Under the pieces are notes generated by a model that made no database searches, was not told the DNA's origin, and saw only the letters and a program-made list of their open reading frames with translations. Of a stretch of 64,000 nucleotides of DNA, positions 1 to 8,158 are shown piece after piece. This stretch comes from Acidobacteriota bacterium. GTDB lineage: Bacteria; Acidobacteriota; Holophagae; Acanthopleuribacterales; Acanthopleuribacteraceae. Position numbers and translations under genes: made by a program. The stretch is from the NCBI GenBank assembly GCA_030066195.1, contig JASJCB010000044.1, forward strand, positions 26,289 through 90,288, in the 5' to 3' direction. Every line of letters begins with the position of its first letter. Position 1 is the first letter of the stretch.

Positions 1-1
1 A

Positions 2-1951
2 ACTCCGCCCATTGCCACCTACTTATTCAACTTGACCCTGGGCGGTTTCGCCGTCTTCTATCAAAGAATCGACGGTATACCGATGCGCGTGCTCTGCCGC
101 CAATCCCAGGCCGATTTCATGGACGAAACCCTGTTCTTCAACCTCACCGAACGGGGATTGCAGTTCTTCAAAGCGTACTTCGACCGCCCCTATCCCTTTG
201 CGAAATACGACCAGATTTTCGTGCCCGAATACAATCACGGGGCCATGGAAAATCCCGGTTCGGTCATCTATAACGAGAATTATATTCTGGGCTACCAGCC
301 CACCGAAGATCAGTTGCTGGGTCTGGAAAAAGTGATCTATCACGAAATGGCGCACCAGTGGTTCGGGAATCTGGTCACCATGCGCTGGTGGGACGACCTG
401 TGGCTGAATGAAAGTTTTGCATCGTACATGGAAATCATTGCCCTGCGCGAAACCGGCAGTCCTCATGTGTGGCGCTCTGCCGCCGAGGACAAGCAGGCGG
501 GTTATCGCCGAGATCGCACCAGGGCCACGCACCCCATCGTCACTTCGGTGCCGGACACGGGCACTGCCGTCTCCTTTTTCGATCCCATTACCTATAGCAA
601 GGGACTGGGCGTCCTGCGACAGTTGGAGTTCTACCTGGGCCCCGAAACCTTCAGGAAGGGCATCCGTCACTATTTGGACAAACATGCATGGGGTAACACC
701 TCGCTACTCGATTTTTTCAATGCTTTGGACCCTTACACCGAAAAGGACCTCACCTCCTGGCGAAAGGCCTGGCTGCATACGTCCGGCACCAACCGAATCC
801 GCCTGAAGTGGAAAGCCGGGAGGGGAAAGATCCGCTCGGCTGAGCTTTTGCAGGAGAAGGGAAACGGTGACGGACTGTTGCGGCCCCATCGCTTGACCAT
901 CTCCCCGTTTTACCCTGATGAAAATGGGGAAGCCGTCGAAGGATCGCCGATCGTTGTTTTTATCGACGGTGAACGCACCCGCATCCCCCGACTTGTCGGC
1001 ATGAAGAAACCCTTGTTTCTCATCCCAAACCGCTTTGAACAAACCTTTGCCGGCGTCGATTTGGACCCGATCTCATTGAAATGGGTGCTGACCAATCCCA
1101 CGAAAGTTGCCGATGAGCATGTCCGCTTCCGGCTGGCCTGTTTGCTGCGGAACATGATGTTCGAATCGAAAATCACCACCGGGGAATTCTTCGACACCTG
1201 CATGGCCTGGCTGCGAAACGGCAACGACGTTCGCGAAACCCGGATCTTGCTGGAAATGCTGACCGAGGTTGCCGACGAGTATTCCCCGTCCTCGGAACGG
1301 GCCGACCGCCTGTTCGACTTTTGTCGTGAACGTTTGGAGCGGGGGCGCATCAGCAATCATTTCGATTACCTTCAGGTCATGTTGACCGTACCCTGCACCC
1401 AAAACCGTCTGGCCTGGTTGGACCAACTGAGCCGGGGGATCGATGTCCCCAAGGGTCTCGACCTGTCCTACGGCGGTAAACTCCTGATTCTGATGACCCT
1501 GATCGAGGCCGGGTATCCGGGAGCCCTGGAACGGGCGGACGAGGCCGAACAAAATATACCGGATGCCCTGCGCGAGACCTACCTTCCCTATCTCAAGGCT
1601 ATCCGTACCACACCGGCCGCCAAACAAGAGGCCTGGCGGCGCATCACGGACAGCTCGCTTTCTCTGCACCAACGGCGCATGTGGATGATGGGCTTCGCGG
1701 CCGACCGTGACGGCGCCCTGCTGAAGCCCTATACCGAGCGGTATTTCCAAAACCTGCAAGCGGCTTGGACCGACGAGCCTTGGGAATACGTGGAAGCCTT
1801 CGGCGAAACTCTTTTTCCCTATTGGGATCCCGAGGGTGCGGCTCGAGGTGTCGACTCCCTGCTGGCGCGGCCCGACCTGGCAGTTCCATTGAGGAACCTT
1901 GTCCTGCGCCTGAAGGACAATTTGGAACTGCGCCGCAAATTGAGTCGATAA
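2..1951 (+). CDS. M1 family zinc aminopeptidase, 5' end missing
   Basis: Removes N-terminal residues from peptides. The frame is open from the window edge, so the start lies upstream; about 650 residues are present. The exopeptidase motif GAMEN is at 239-253. The zinc motif HEMAH is at 341-355, followed at the usual distance by NESFA, whose Glu is the third zinc ligand. The region after the catalytic domain (from about 780) is the helical C-terminal domain, and it ends naturally at 1951. The HEMAHQWFGN form matches the eukaryotic/actinobacterial aminopeptidase N branch more than the E. coli PepN form. Localisation cannot be judged because the N terminus is missing. No gene follows for 770 bases. 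Confidence 0.93.
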   Translation, partial: TPPIATYLFNLTLGGFAVFYQRIDGIPMRVLCRQSQADFMDETLFFNLTERGLQFFKAYFDRPYPFAKYDQIFVPEYNHGAMENPGSVIYNENYILGYQPTEDQLLGLEKVIYHEMAHQWFGNLVTMRWWDDLWLNESFASYMEIIALRETGSPHVWRSAAEDKQAGYRRDRTRATHPIVTSVPDTGTAVSFFDPITYSKGLGVLRQLEFYLGPETFRKGIRHYLDKHAWGNTSLLDFFNALDPYTEKDLTSWRKAWLHTSGTNRIRLKWKAGRGKIRSAELLQEKGNGDGLLRPHRLTISPFYPDENGEAVEGSPIVVFIDGERTRIPRLVGMKKPLFLIPNRFEQTFAGVDLDPISLKWVLTNPTKVADEHVRFRLACLLRNMMFESKITTGEFFDTCMAWLRNGNDVRETRILLEMLTEVADEYSPSSERADRLFDFCRERLERGRISNHFDYLQVMLTVPCTQNRLAWLDQLSRGIDVPKGLDLSYGGKLLILMTLIEAGYPGALERADEAEQNIPDALRETYLPYLKAIRTTPAAKQEAWRRITDSSLSLHQRRMWMMGFAADRDGALLKPYTERYFQNLQAAWTDEPWEYVEAFGETLFPYWDPEGAARGVDSLLARPDLAVPLRNLVLRLKDNLELRRKLSR

Positions 1952-2009
1952 ACCTGCCGTTTTGGTAATCTCAAAGCCGGTCGACCGCTCGGACCGCTTG
2001 AATAAAAAA

Positions 2010-2032
2010 GGACGGCCTATTTCAGGCCGTCC
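2010..2032 (-). terminator. hairpin with minus-strand T tract
   Basis: Perfect 9-bp stem GGACGGCCT/AGGCCGTCC around ATTTC. On the minus strand it is followed by a run of six T, as in an intrinsic terminator. On the plus strand there is no T run, so it is a poor terminator for the aminopeptidase gene that ends at 1951. Confidence 0.5.
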
Positions 2033-2237
2033 AAGAGGTCGAGAGTGTCGGGGTCTTGGGCAACCCCAGGCTTGAATCGAGGACTAATTGCCTTTTACGG
2101 CACTTCTTCATCTTTTCACTAAATAATATAGGACTTGTCCATTTTGACGGCCATTGTGGAAACTACGGGAACTCTATCCTTCTGATGACACCCTGCTATC
2201 GACTTGAGAAAGCGTTCCCTTTACAAGACCTCGAGCT

Positions 2238-2274
2238 AAAAAAATCCCGGTGCGGTCCAAGACCACACCGGGAT
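2238..2274 (-). terminator. strong intrinsic terminator, minus strand
   Basis: A 14-bp stem (2244-2257 with 2261-2274, one G.U wobble in the minus-strand RNA) with a three-base loop is followed on the minus strand by at least six T (2243-2238). No minus-strand protein gene lies to its right before the kinase at 2724. It therefore most likely ends a non-coding RNA. Confidence 0.6.
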
Positions 2275-2412
2275 GCCTTTCCATTCAGGAGGACAGCAAA
2301 ATGAAGCTGTCGTTTCAAGTCAGGTAACCGCTCTAGGGCTTGTGCCGGCGGGGGTCGCCCCCTGAAACTCGTGTTCAAGACCCGCGCCGACCGCCGGTTC
2401 CTGCCTGAAACT
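2238..2412 (-). ncRNA. candidate structured small RNA
   Basis: No recognised RNA family. On the minus strand a weak promoter-like pair (TTGTGC at 2446-2441, 17 bases, TAGTCT at 2423-2418) would start an RNA of about 175 bases ending at the terminator 2274-2238. Inside are two exact copies of GAGTTTCAGG (2413-2404 and 2370-2361), a 7-bp stem CCGGCGG/CCGCCGG (2397-2391 with 2351-2345), a G-run/C-run hairpin (2362-2350) and a hairpin GACAGC/GCTGTC just before the terminator. No convincing reading frame with a ribosome binding site explains the stretch. The family is unknown and the 5' end is a guess. Confidence 0.35.
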
Positions 2413-2723
2413 CCTATAGACTAGCCGCAGAATTTCACCGGCACAATTAATTCTCAATAATCTGGAAAATCTTTTGACGAATAATTGTAGAGGCCCCGGA
2501 CGACCCATGACCCGGACTCGTCGGGGCTGACTAAAACCACTGCTAAACCGTTTCCTAACGGCGTATTAAGTAGATTCCACAGTTGAGCGTTTACAGCCCC
2601 TTTGATACGTTTTAACCGGGTGGAGGAGCCTTTCTTTCTACAATTGATTTATTTCTCCTTTCGCAGCATTTTTGTATTGTTCACTTCCCTGCCTACCCTT
2701 CAATTCACGCACTGGGAGCTGAC

Positions 2724-5519
2724 GTGAACAGTGAACCTTTGCACACTGACGATTTACTGGATATCGCCCTCGGCCTGGAGCCAAAACAACGCCGTAACTT
2801 TGTGGAACTTGTAACTCAGGGTGACACCGCTTGGGGCAAGAAGTTAAGTGAGCGGCTGGCCCGGTACGAGACTTTTGAAGAAGTCTTGGAAAACACGGGC
2901 GGCTTGCTGAGCCTGGTTAATGAATGGGAATTCCAAGAGGCCGAGACGCTTCCTGCCAAACCCGGCGCACAACCCCCGGTTAAATCGGAAAAGCCTGAAG
3001 TCCGAACCGAGGCAAAGACGGAAGAAGCCCCTGTTCAGATTGACGGTCTTGCCATCATGGAAAGAATAGCCGAGGGCGGTCAGGGCGCCGTGTACCTGGC
3101 TCGTCAGGAGCAACCGGACCGTGTCGTGGCTTTAAAGCTGATGCACAAGACCGGGTACCTTTACGACCGTGAGTTTATGTTCCGGTTCCAACGCGAATAC
3201 GACGCTCTGGCCCGCATGAACCACCGTCACATAGCCAAAATCTACGAGACCGGCGTCACCCCTGAGGGATATCCCTACTTCACCATGGAGTTCGTGGACG
3301 GCTGCCCCCTCAACGAGTACTGCCGCGAAAAGAAATTGGGTTTGGTCCAAAGGTTGGAACTGTTTCGCCAGATTTGCAGCGGCGTCGCCCACGCGCACTT
3401 GAAACTGATCCTGCACCGGGACCTGAAACCTCGTAACATTTTGGTTACCGAGGAAGACGGGAAACCCATGGTCAAGCTGATCGATTTCGGCATCGCCAAG
3501 AGCCTGGATCAATCGCTGGGAAAAAACGACTTCGAGACTCGCGTCGCCTGGATGGGAACCCCGCAATACATGGCGCCGGAGCAGTTGGCCCAGGGTAGAC
3601 TGGAACCGGATATTCGCATGGACATCTACGCGCTGGGCGTGTTGCTGTACGAATTGATTACGGATTGTAAACCGCACGATCCCTCGCGAATGCTGAACCT
3701 TCCCCAAGATGAACAACTGCGTATCTACCGTGAGGTAGACCCGCCGCGGCCCAGCGTTCGCCTGGCTCGTGCTCAAACAAGACCCGTGCGCACCATTGCC
3801 GACGATTTGGACTGGATCGTCATGAAGGCCATGGCCCTGGACCCGGAGGAGCGCTATCCCACCGTGGCCGCCTTGCAGAGCGACTGCTCCGATTTCCTGG
3901 CCAACCGGCCCGTTTCGGCCAAGGCGCCGCATCCCCTCTATGTGCTTCGAAAGTTCATTCGCCGCAACAAACTATTGGTTTCCACCACTACCGCGGCAAC
4001 CGTATTTCTTTTCGGCGCCTTGTTGATGACCACCCTGGCCAAGCGCGATGCGGAGACCTCTCAGGTACGCTTCGAAAAAAGCTTCCAAACCTTGGAATCG
4101 GTGCTCACCGCGCCCCATGAAATGGGGGTAGATACCCGCATGTTGGATGTACTGCAACTGGGTGAGAACTCCTGGGAGGCATCGGTTCATACCGACCCGG
4201 TTTTAGAATCCATGATTCGCCGCGTCTGGGGCAAGACCTACCATGGACTGAACCTGTATGACAAAGCGCTCGAACATTTCAAGCGAAATCAAGTGCTCTT
4301 GCGCAAGGAGCGCGGACCCACACACCCGGAAACCTTACGCAACGATTATTTTCTGGCCAGGACCCTGTACCGCCGAGGTGAATACAAAACGGCGCGTTTG
4401 CTCTTGGAAGAAACCTATGACGCCCAATACCGCCGACTGGGCCTGCAACCCGAGGTACTGGAAACCCTGACGGAACTTGCCTGGGTCCTGCGCAAGCAGG
4501 GTCTGAACAAGGATGCAGCGGCTCTATTGGCAGGTGTCCGCGAGCGGGCGGAAGCCCTACCGGAATCGCAGGCGCTGGCCAAGTACCTGGTTTCTCTGGC
4601 AATCATTCAAAAACCGGACGGCAACCAAACCGAGAATCTTTTGCGAAAAGCGCTGGCAATCCAAACCCGCCTGCTTGGCCCCGAGCATCCCAATACACTG
4701 GCTACCACCAGCAATCTGGCCAACCGCTTGCGCATTCTGGATAAATTCGCGGATTCCGAGGCATTGTATCGTAAGGTCATCATCATCCGAACCCGCAAGC
4801 TGGGACCGAACCACGATCGGACCTTGACCGCTCGCGCCAACCTGGCCATTTGCCTGCGCGACCAGAAACGCCTGGCCGAAGGCGAGGAGGAAATGCGTGC
4901 TGTATGGCTGGCCAGATCGGCGCGCAACGCTCTTCACCCGGACAGTTTGGAGGCCATGCGACAACTGGCCCAATTCGCCAAGGCTCGCGGCAACCTGGAA
5001 CAAGCCACCAGTTTACTGGAAGAATTGAATGGTTTGTATGCTCAACGCGGCGAACAGAACACGCCCGGCGCCCTGAAAACCCGGCATGTCCTGGGTGACC
5101 TGCTCATCAAGCAGGAGCGATTTGAAGAAGCCGTCAGTATTTTGGATGAAACCTGGAAGGACATGGCGGAAGCCTTCGGCAACGGCGATCGCAGGACAGC
5201 GGCAGCCCAAATCACCCTAGGCCAGGCCCATGAGAAACAGGGCAATTTCCAATCGGCGGAGACCTGCTACAACCAAGGCATTGCACAGTTGGAAGAACAC
5301 CACCCCAAAGCCAGAGAGTTGACTTACTACCAGGCCATCCGCGGCTACAACCTGACCAACCTCGGTCGCCAGGACGAAGCGGAGCAACTATTATTGGCAA
5401 GCCTTGCCGCATCCGGCGAAAAGAGTCCCTACCGACAAGAAATCACCTCACTGGTCATCGCCCACTATCGAGCCCGAGGTGATGAAAAAAGTGCTGCCGT
5501 CTACACTTACCAGGATTAG
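2724..5519 (+). CDS. Hanks-type Ser/Thr kinase with TPR region
   Basis: A membrane-anchored signalling kinase of 931 residues. It starts at GTG with GGGAG seven bases upstream. Residues 1-105 are a variable N-terminal segment. The kinase domain spans about 110-390, with an AEGGQGAVY glycine loop, Lys138 in VALKL, HRDLKPRN at 231-238 and DFG at 254-256, so all catalytic residues are present. One membrane segment lies near 415-436. The remainder is kinesin-light-chain-type TPR repeats with the typical GPEHPNTL spacing, expected on the far side of the membrane as a protein-binding or sensing part. It stands alone, convergent with the LIM-domain gene. The second kinase at 55613 has the same plan. 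Substrate unknown. Confidence 0.93.
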   Translation: MNSEPLHTDDLLDIALGLEPKQRRNFVELVTQGDTAWGKKLSERLARYETFEEVLENTGGLLSLVNEWEFQEAETLPAKPGAQPPVKSEKPEVRTEAKTEEAPVQIDGLAIMERIAEGGQGAVYLARQEQPDRVVALKLMHKTGYLYDREFMFRFQREYDALARMNHRHIAKIYETGVTPEGYPYFTMEFVDGCPLNEYCREKKLGLVQRLELFRQICSGVAHAHLKLILHRDLKPRNILVTEEDGKPMVKLIDFGIAKSLDQSLGKNDFETRVAWMGTPQYMAPEQLAQGRLEPDIRMDIYALGVLLYELITDCKPHDPSRMLNLPQDEQLRIYREVDPPRPSVRLARAQTRPVRTIADDLDWIVMKAMALDPEERYPTVAALQSDCSDFLANRPVSAKAPHPLYVLRKFIRRNKLLVSTTTAATVFLFGALLMTTLAKRDAETSQVRFEKSFQTLESVLTAPHEMGVDTRMLDVLQLGENSWEASVHTDPVLESMIRRVWGKTYHGLNLYDKALEHFKRNQVLLRKERGPTHPETLRNDYFLARTLYRRGEYKTARLLLEETYDAQYRRLGLQPEVLETLTELAWVLRKQGLNKDAAALLAGVRERAEALPESQALAKYLVSLAIIQKPDGNQTENLLRKALAIQTRLLGPEHPNTLATTSNLANRLRILDKFADSEALYRKVIIIRTRKLGPNHDRTLTARANLAICLRDQKRLAEGEEEMRAVWLARSARNALHPDSLEAMRQLAQFAKARGNLEQATSLLEELNGLYAQRGEQNTPGALKTRHVLGDLLIKQERFEEAVSILDETWKDMAEAFGNGDRRTAAAQITLGQAHEKQGNFQSAETCYNQGIAQLEEHHPKARELTYYQAIRGYNLTNLGRQDEAEQLLLASLAASGEKSPYRQEITSLVIAHYRARGDEKSAAVYTYQD

Positions 5520-5544
5520 AATCAACAAAGAAAGGGCGGGTGAT

Positions 5545-6666
5545 TCATACTCCCAGCAGCCTGCTCATGAGGCCGTCGCCCGGAAAGCGCTTGTTTTTGC
5601 GCACGTAGGTCAGTAACTCGCCGACTTTCATCTTTTTCAGCGCTTTCTTCGCGGCTCGGAAGCCGTCGCCGTAGACGGGGTCCGGGTTTTTGTGCAGGCG
5701 TTTGAGGCGGATCGAGGCGATTTCCGTTTTCTGGCGCTCCAGCCATAAGCCCTCGGCCAGGGTGCATAGACCTTCTTCGACGCGCTCCGGAAGTTCGCGG
5801 AACCCCTTGAGGAAGAGCCAGGCGTGGCAAAGTTCGTGGGCGGCGACCATGCGGAACATTTCCTCGGGCAGGGCATTCATGATGATGATTTCTTCGAAAC
5901 GCCGCTCTACCACTTGTTTGCCGCGCATGATCGTGGTGGTGCGGGCCATGCCCAGGCTGGGCCTGTCCTTCTTTTTGCGCTTGGCAAGCTTCTTCAATTC
6001 CGCCGGCGTTACCAGGCGGAAGGGGAGATCGGCATTACCGAAATCGAAACCCATGGACTGCATCTTTTCGCGTACTTCTTTCAATAGGCGCGCGCCGTCC
6101 GGTGGCGCGGTTACCAGGGTTTGCAGACAGATGCCGCACAGGTCTCGGCCGTCCGGCAGGCGTTGACCGCCGCGGGTCAGGGCCTCGCAGATCAGTTTGC
6201 CGCAGGCGAAGCAGGCGGGCATCTTTTTGGGATGGAAATCGCAGTAGCGGTTGCCCCAGTCGTCGATGACGAAGCGTTGGGTAATGGGGTCGGCACAGAC
6301 GGCGCAGGGCGGCACAAAGGCGCGGCGGTAGCACTCGGGATGGAATCCCTTGCCGTCTTTTTCGCTGAATTTCTTTTGTTTGATGGATTTACCACAATAG
6401 CCGCAGCGAAAACAATCTGGATGCCAGTTACGGCCGAGCGCTGTAATGAGCATGCCTTGGATGGGTTGTCCACAACCGGCGCAACGTTTGCTGAAGCGGG
6501 AAACCGCACAGGCTTCATGCCAGGGGGCCCCGTTCTTTTCGACAAAGGAGCCGTTGAGCGCGGCGCCGCAGCCCTTGCAGGTGAAGCAGGCGGGGTGCCA
6601 GGCCCGTTTCATGGCTTTGAGGTAGTTGCCGGTCACCGAACGACCGCAACCCGCACATCTGGTCAT
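5545..6666 (-). CDS. LIM-domain metallopeptidase, DA1-like
   Basis: 373 residues with eukaryote-like architecture. Two classical LIM zinc domains are visible (ligands Cys4, Cys7, His24, Cys27, Cys30, Cys33, His50, Cys53; then Cys62, Cys65, His82, Cys85, Cys88, Cys91, His109, Cys112), and a third divergent one starts at Cys121/Cys124. The C-terminal half has HELCHAWL at 277-284 (an HExxH zinc site) and RVEEGLC at 295-301. This is the arrangement of the DA1 peptidase of plants, which limits organ growth by cleaving ubiquitin-pathway substrates. No signal peptide, so it is probably cytosolic. It lies 9 bases downstream of the DUF2797 gene and likely shares its transcript. The bacterial substrate is unknown. 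Confidence 0.85.
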   Translation of the reverse strand: MTRCAGCGRSVTGNYLKAMKRAWHPACFTCKGCGAALNGSFVEKNGAPWHEACAVSRFSKRCAGCGQPIQGMLITALGRNWHPDCFRCGYCGKSIKQKKFSEKDGKGFHPECYRRAFVPPCAVCADPITQRFVIDDWGNRYCDFHPKKMPACFACGKLICEALTRGGQRLPDGRDLCGICLQTLVTAPPDGARLLKEVREKMQSMGFDFGNADLPFRLVTPAELKKLAKRKKKDRPSLGMARTTTIMRGKQVVERRFEEIIIMNALPEEMFRMVAAHELCHAWLFLKGFRELPERVEEGLCTLAEGLWLERQKTEIASIRLKRLHKNPDPVYGDGFRAAKKALKKMKVGELLTYVRKNKRFPGDGLMSRLLGV

Positions 6667-6675
6667 GAAGGTTCC

Positions 6676-7497
6676 TCAGGCCGAGAATTCGACCTCGTAG
6701 GCAGTGAATTTACGGACGTTGATGACGCCCGCATCGAAGATCAGGTATTGGCCTTTGATGCCCGTCAGGCGCCCCTCGATCTTCGGGTTCTTATCCAGGT
6801 TTAACGAGCGAATCTTTTCAGGGTATTCCAGAACGGGGTATTGGAAGGCGCGGGTCTCTTCCTCGTCCAGCACCTCGACCTCGTCCTCGTATTGGCCCAA
6901 CAGGTCGTCCATCTGGTCGGCGCATGCCTCGAACAGCAACTCGCGGCGTTCCTCCAGGTCCACGTTGCGAGCCGGGCCCTTCAGCATTTCGCGCCAGTTG
7001 GTTTTGTCGGCGACGTGTTTCTTGAGCATGACCTCGAACATGCCGGATTGCAGGCGAGTGCTTACCCTCAGAATGGGAATGGCTTGCGTTGCGCCCTGGT
7101 CGATCCAGCGCGAGGGCAGGTTGGTGTGGCGCGTAATGCCCACCTTGACCCCGGCGGTATTGGCCAGATAAACGTAGTGATCGGTCATGCAGTTGCGCAA
7201 CCCCCAATCGGGTTCGCGGCAGGTGCCCTTGTCGTAGTGGCAGGTCTCCGGTCGGAGGATACACATATCACAAGAGGCCAGACGCATGGTGCAGGGGTAG
7301 CAGTGGCCGTCCGAGTAGGTCTTTTTGATTTTGTTGCCGCAGTTACAGCAGTGGATGTTCCCGGTAAATTGCAGGCGAACCTGCATGCCCAGCAACGGGT
7401 TGAGATGGATGCGCAGTTCATCCAGGGGTAGATGGTAGTCCACGGATTCGCCGTCCGCAACTTTCATTTTGTCCAAATGGCCGATATAGGTTTCCAT
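6676..7497 (-). CDS. DUF2797 family zinc-binding protein
   Basis: 273 residues matching my memory of the DUF2797 family, which has no assigned reaction. The middle is Cys-rich (CCNCG, CYPC, CDMC and two further Cys) and could bind zinc. It is followed by HYVYLAN, then KVGITR and SRWIDQGA, which resemble the start of a GIY-YIG nuclease fold. The likely start is ATG at 7497. The downstream LIM-peptidase gene begins 9 bases after the stop, so the pair is probably an operon. Function open; a nucleic-acid role is only suggested by the GIY-YIG-like look. Confidence 0.75.
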   Translation of the reverse strand: METYIGHLDKMKVADGESVDYHLPLDELRIHLNPLLGMQVRLQFTGNIHCCNCGNKIKKTYSDGHCYPCTMRLASCDMCILRPETCHYDKGTCREPDWGLRNCMTDHYVYLANTAGVKVGITRHTNLPSRWIDQGATQAIPILRVSTRLQSGMFEVMLKKHVADKTNWREMLKGPARNVDLEERRELLFEACADQMDDLLGQYEDEVEVLDEEETRAFQYPVLEYPEKIRSLNLDKNPKIEGRLTGIKGQYLIFDAGVINVRKFTAYEVEFSA

Positions 7498-7576
7498 CGT
7501 CCGTCCTTCGCTTAAAAGTCGGGCCTATTATGACCCGCGCAGGGTTGAAAGCGAAGGGTCTATTTTGATCGGCCGG

Positions 7577-7771
7577 CTAATGGGCTCGAGCACGGACGCG
7601 GGCATAGCCTGTTTTTATTTCGAAGGCGAAACTGGTTCGGCAGACGTGACATTCTCCGTGACGACAGGAGCGGCATGAGATCTGGTTGCAGTCCGAACAG
7701 ACCTTCCAGCCGTCATCGTGATCCAGTTCGATTGTTGTGTTGCAACTAGCGCAGGTAACGTATTTGTTCAT
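7577..7771 (-). CDS. small zinc-ribbon protein
   Basis: 64 residues with eight cysteines in four CxxC pairs (Cys7/10, 25/28, 33/36, 41/44), enough for two zinc sites. No other domain is visible. It starts at ATG 7771 and lies 79 bases upstream of the DUF2797 and LIM-peptidase genes on the same strand, so three Cys-rich zinc proteins follow one another. A CRP-type palindrome lies 42-57 bases before its start. Function not known. Confidence 0.65.
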   Translation of the reverse strand: MNKYVTCASCNTTIELDHDDGWKVCSDCNQISCRSCRHGECHVCRTSFAFEIKTGYARVRARAH

Positions 7772-7812
7772 GCCCTGCTTATCGGAGTTATGGGGCCGGA
7801 TTGAAGCGTTTT

Positions 7813-7828
7813 TGTGATCTTTCTCACA
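7813..7828. promoter_or_regulatory. CRP/FNR-type palindrome
   Basis: TGTGA-N6-TCACA, the perfect consensus half-sites of a CRP-family operator. It sits between the divergent zinc-ribbon gene (start 7771, minus) and the membrane protein gene (plus). It is a candidate only: no CRP-family regulator is encoded in the window apart from the cNMP-domain protein at 34248, which lacks a DNA-binding domain. Confidence 0.4.
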
Positions 7829-8110
7829 AGGCTGTCGGCTTATTCGACTTAGCCGTTGCCTCCGATCAAGGTAATTTCCGTGAGGCGTGACATGGAGCTT
7901 AAATCAAATGAAATCAGTAGTATATATGTTTGGTGGTTGTCAAGTACCTCATAGTGCATGCTTTATCTTCGGCTCCAGAATACCCGATTTGCGGCCGGCA
8001 GGGCTTTCGGGGCAGTCACTTACCTGAAACTTGTCTTTTCAGATCTCCGGACAGCTTAACCGTCCGTATGGGTACTGCCGGGCAAAACGCCGGTCGGTGC
8101 TTTTCGTGAT
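7829..8110. other. intergenic stretch without recognised gene
   Basis: Together with the CRP-type site it forms the roughly 340-base spacer between the divergent zinc-ribbon and membrane protein genes. No reading frame with a plausible ribosome binding site was seen. It must hold promoters for both directions; none is clear enough to name. Confidence 0.4.
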
Positions 8111-8158
8111 GTGAGCGGTTATGGTAAGGTTGCGCGACGGGGAGGCCTTTTGAAAGCT

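Noticed and set aside
2238..2412. RNase P RNA, tmRNA or 6S RNA
   Set aside because: The conserved cores of these RNAs are not found; the length is like 6S, but the large central bubble and closing stem are not evident.
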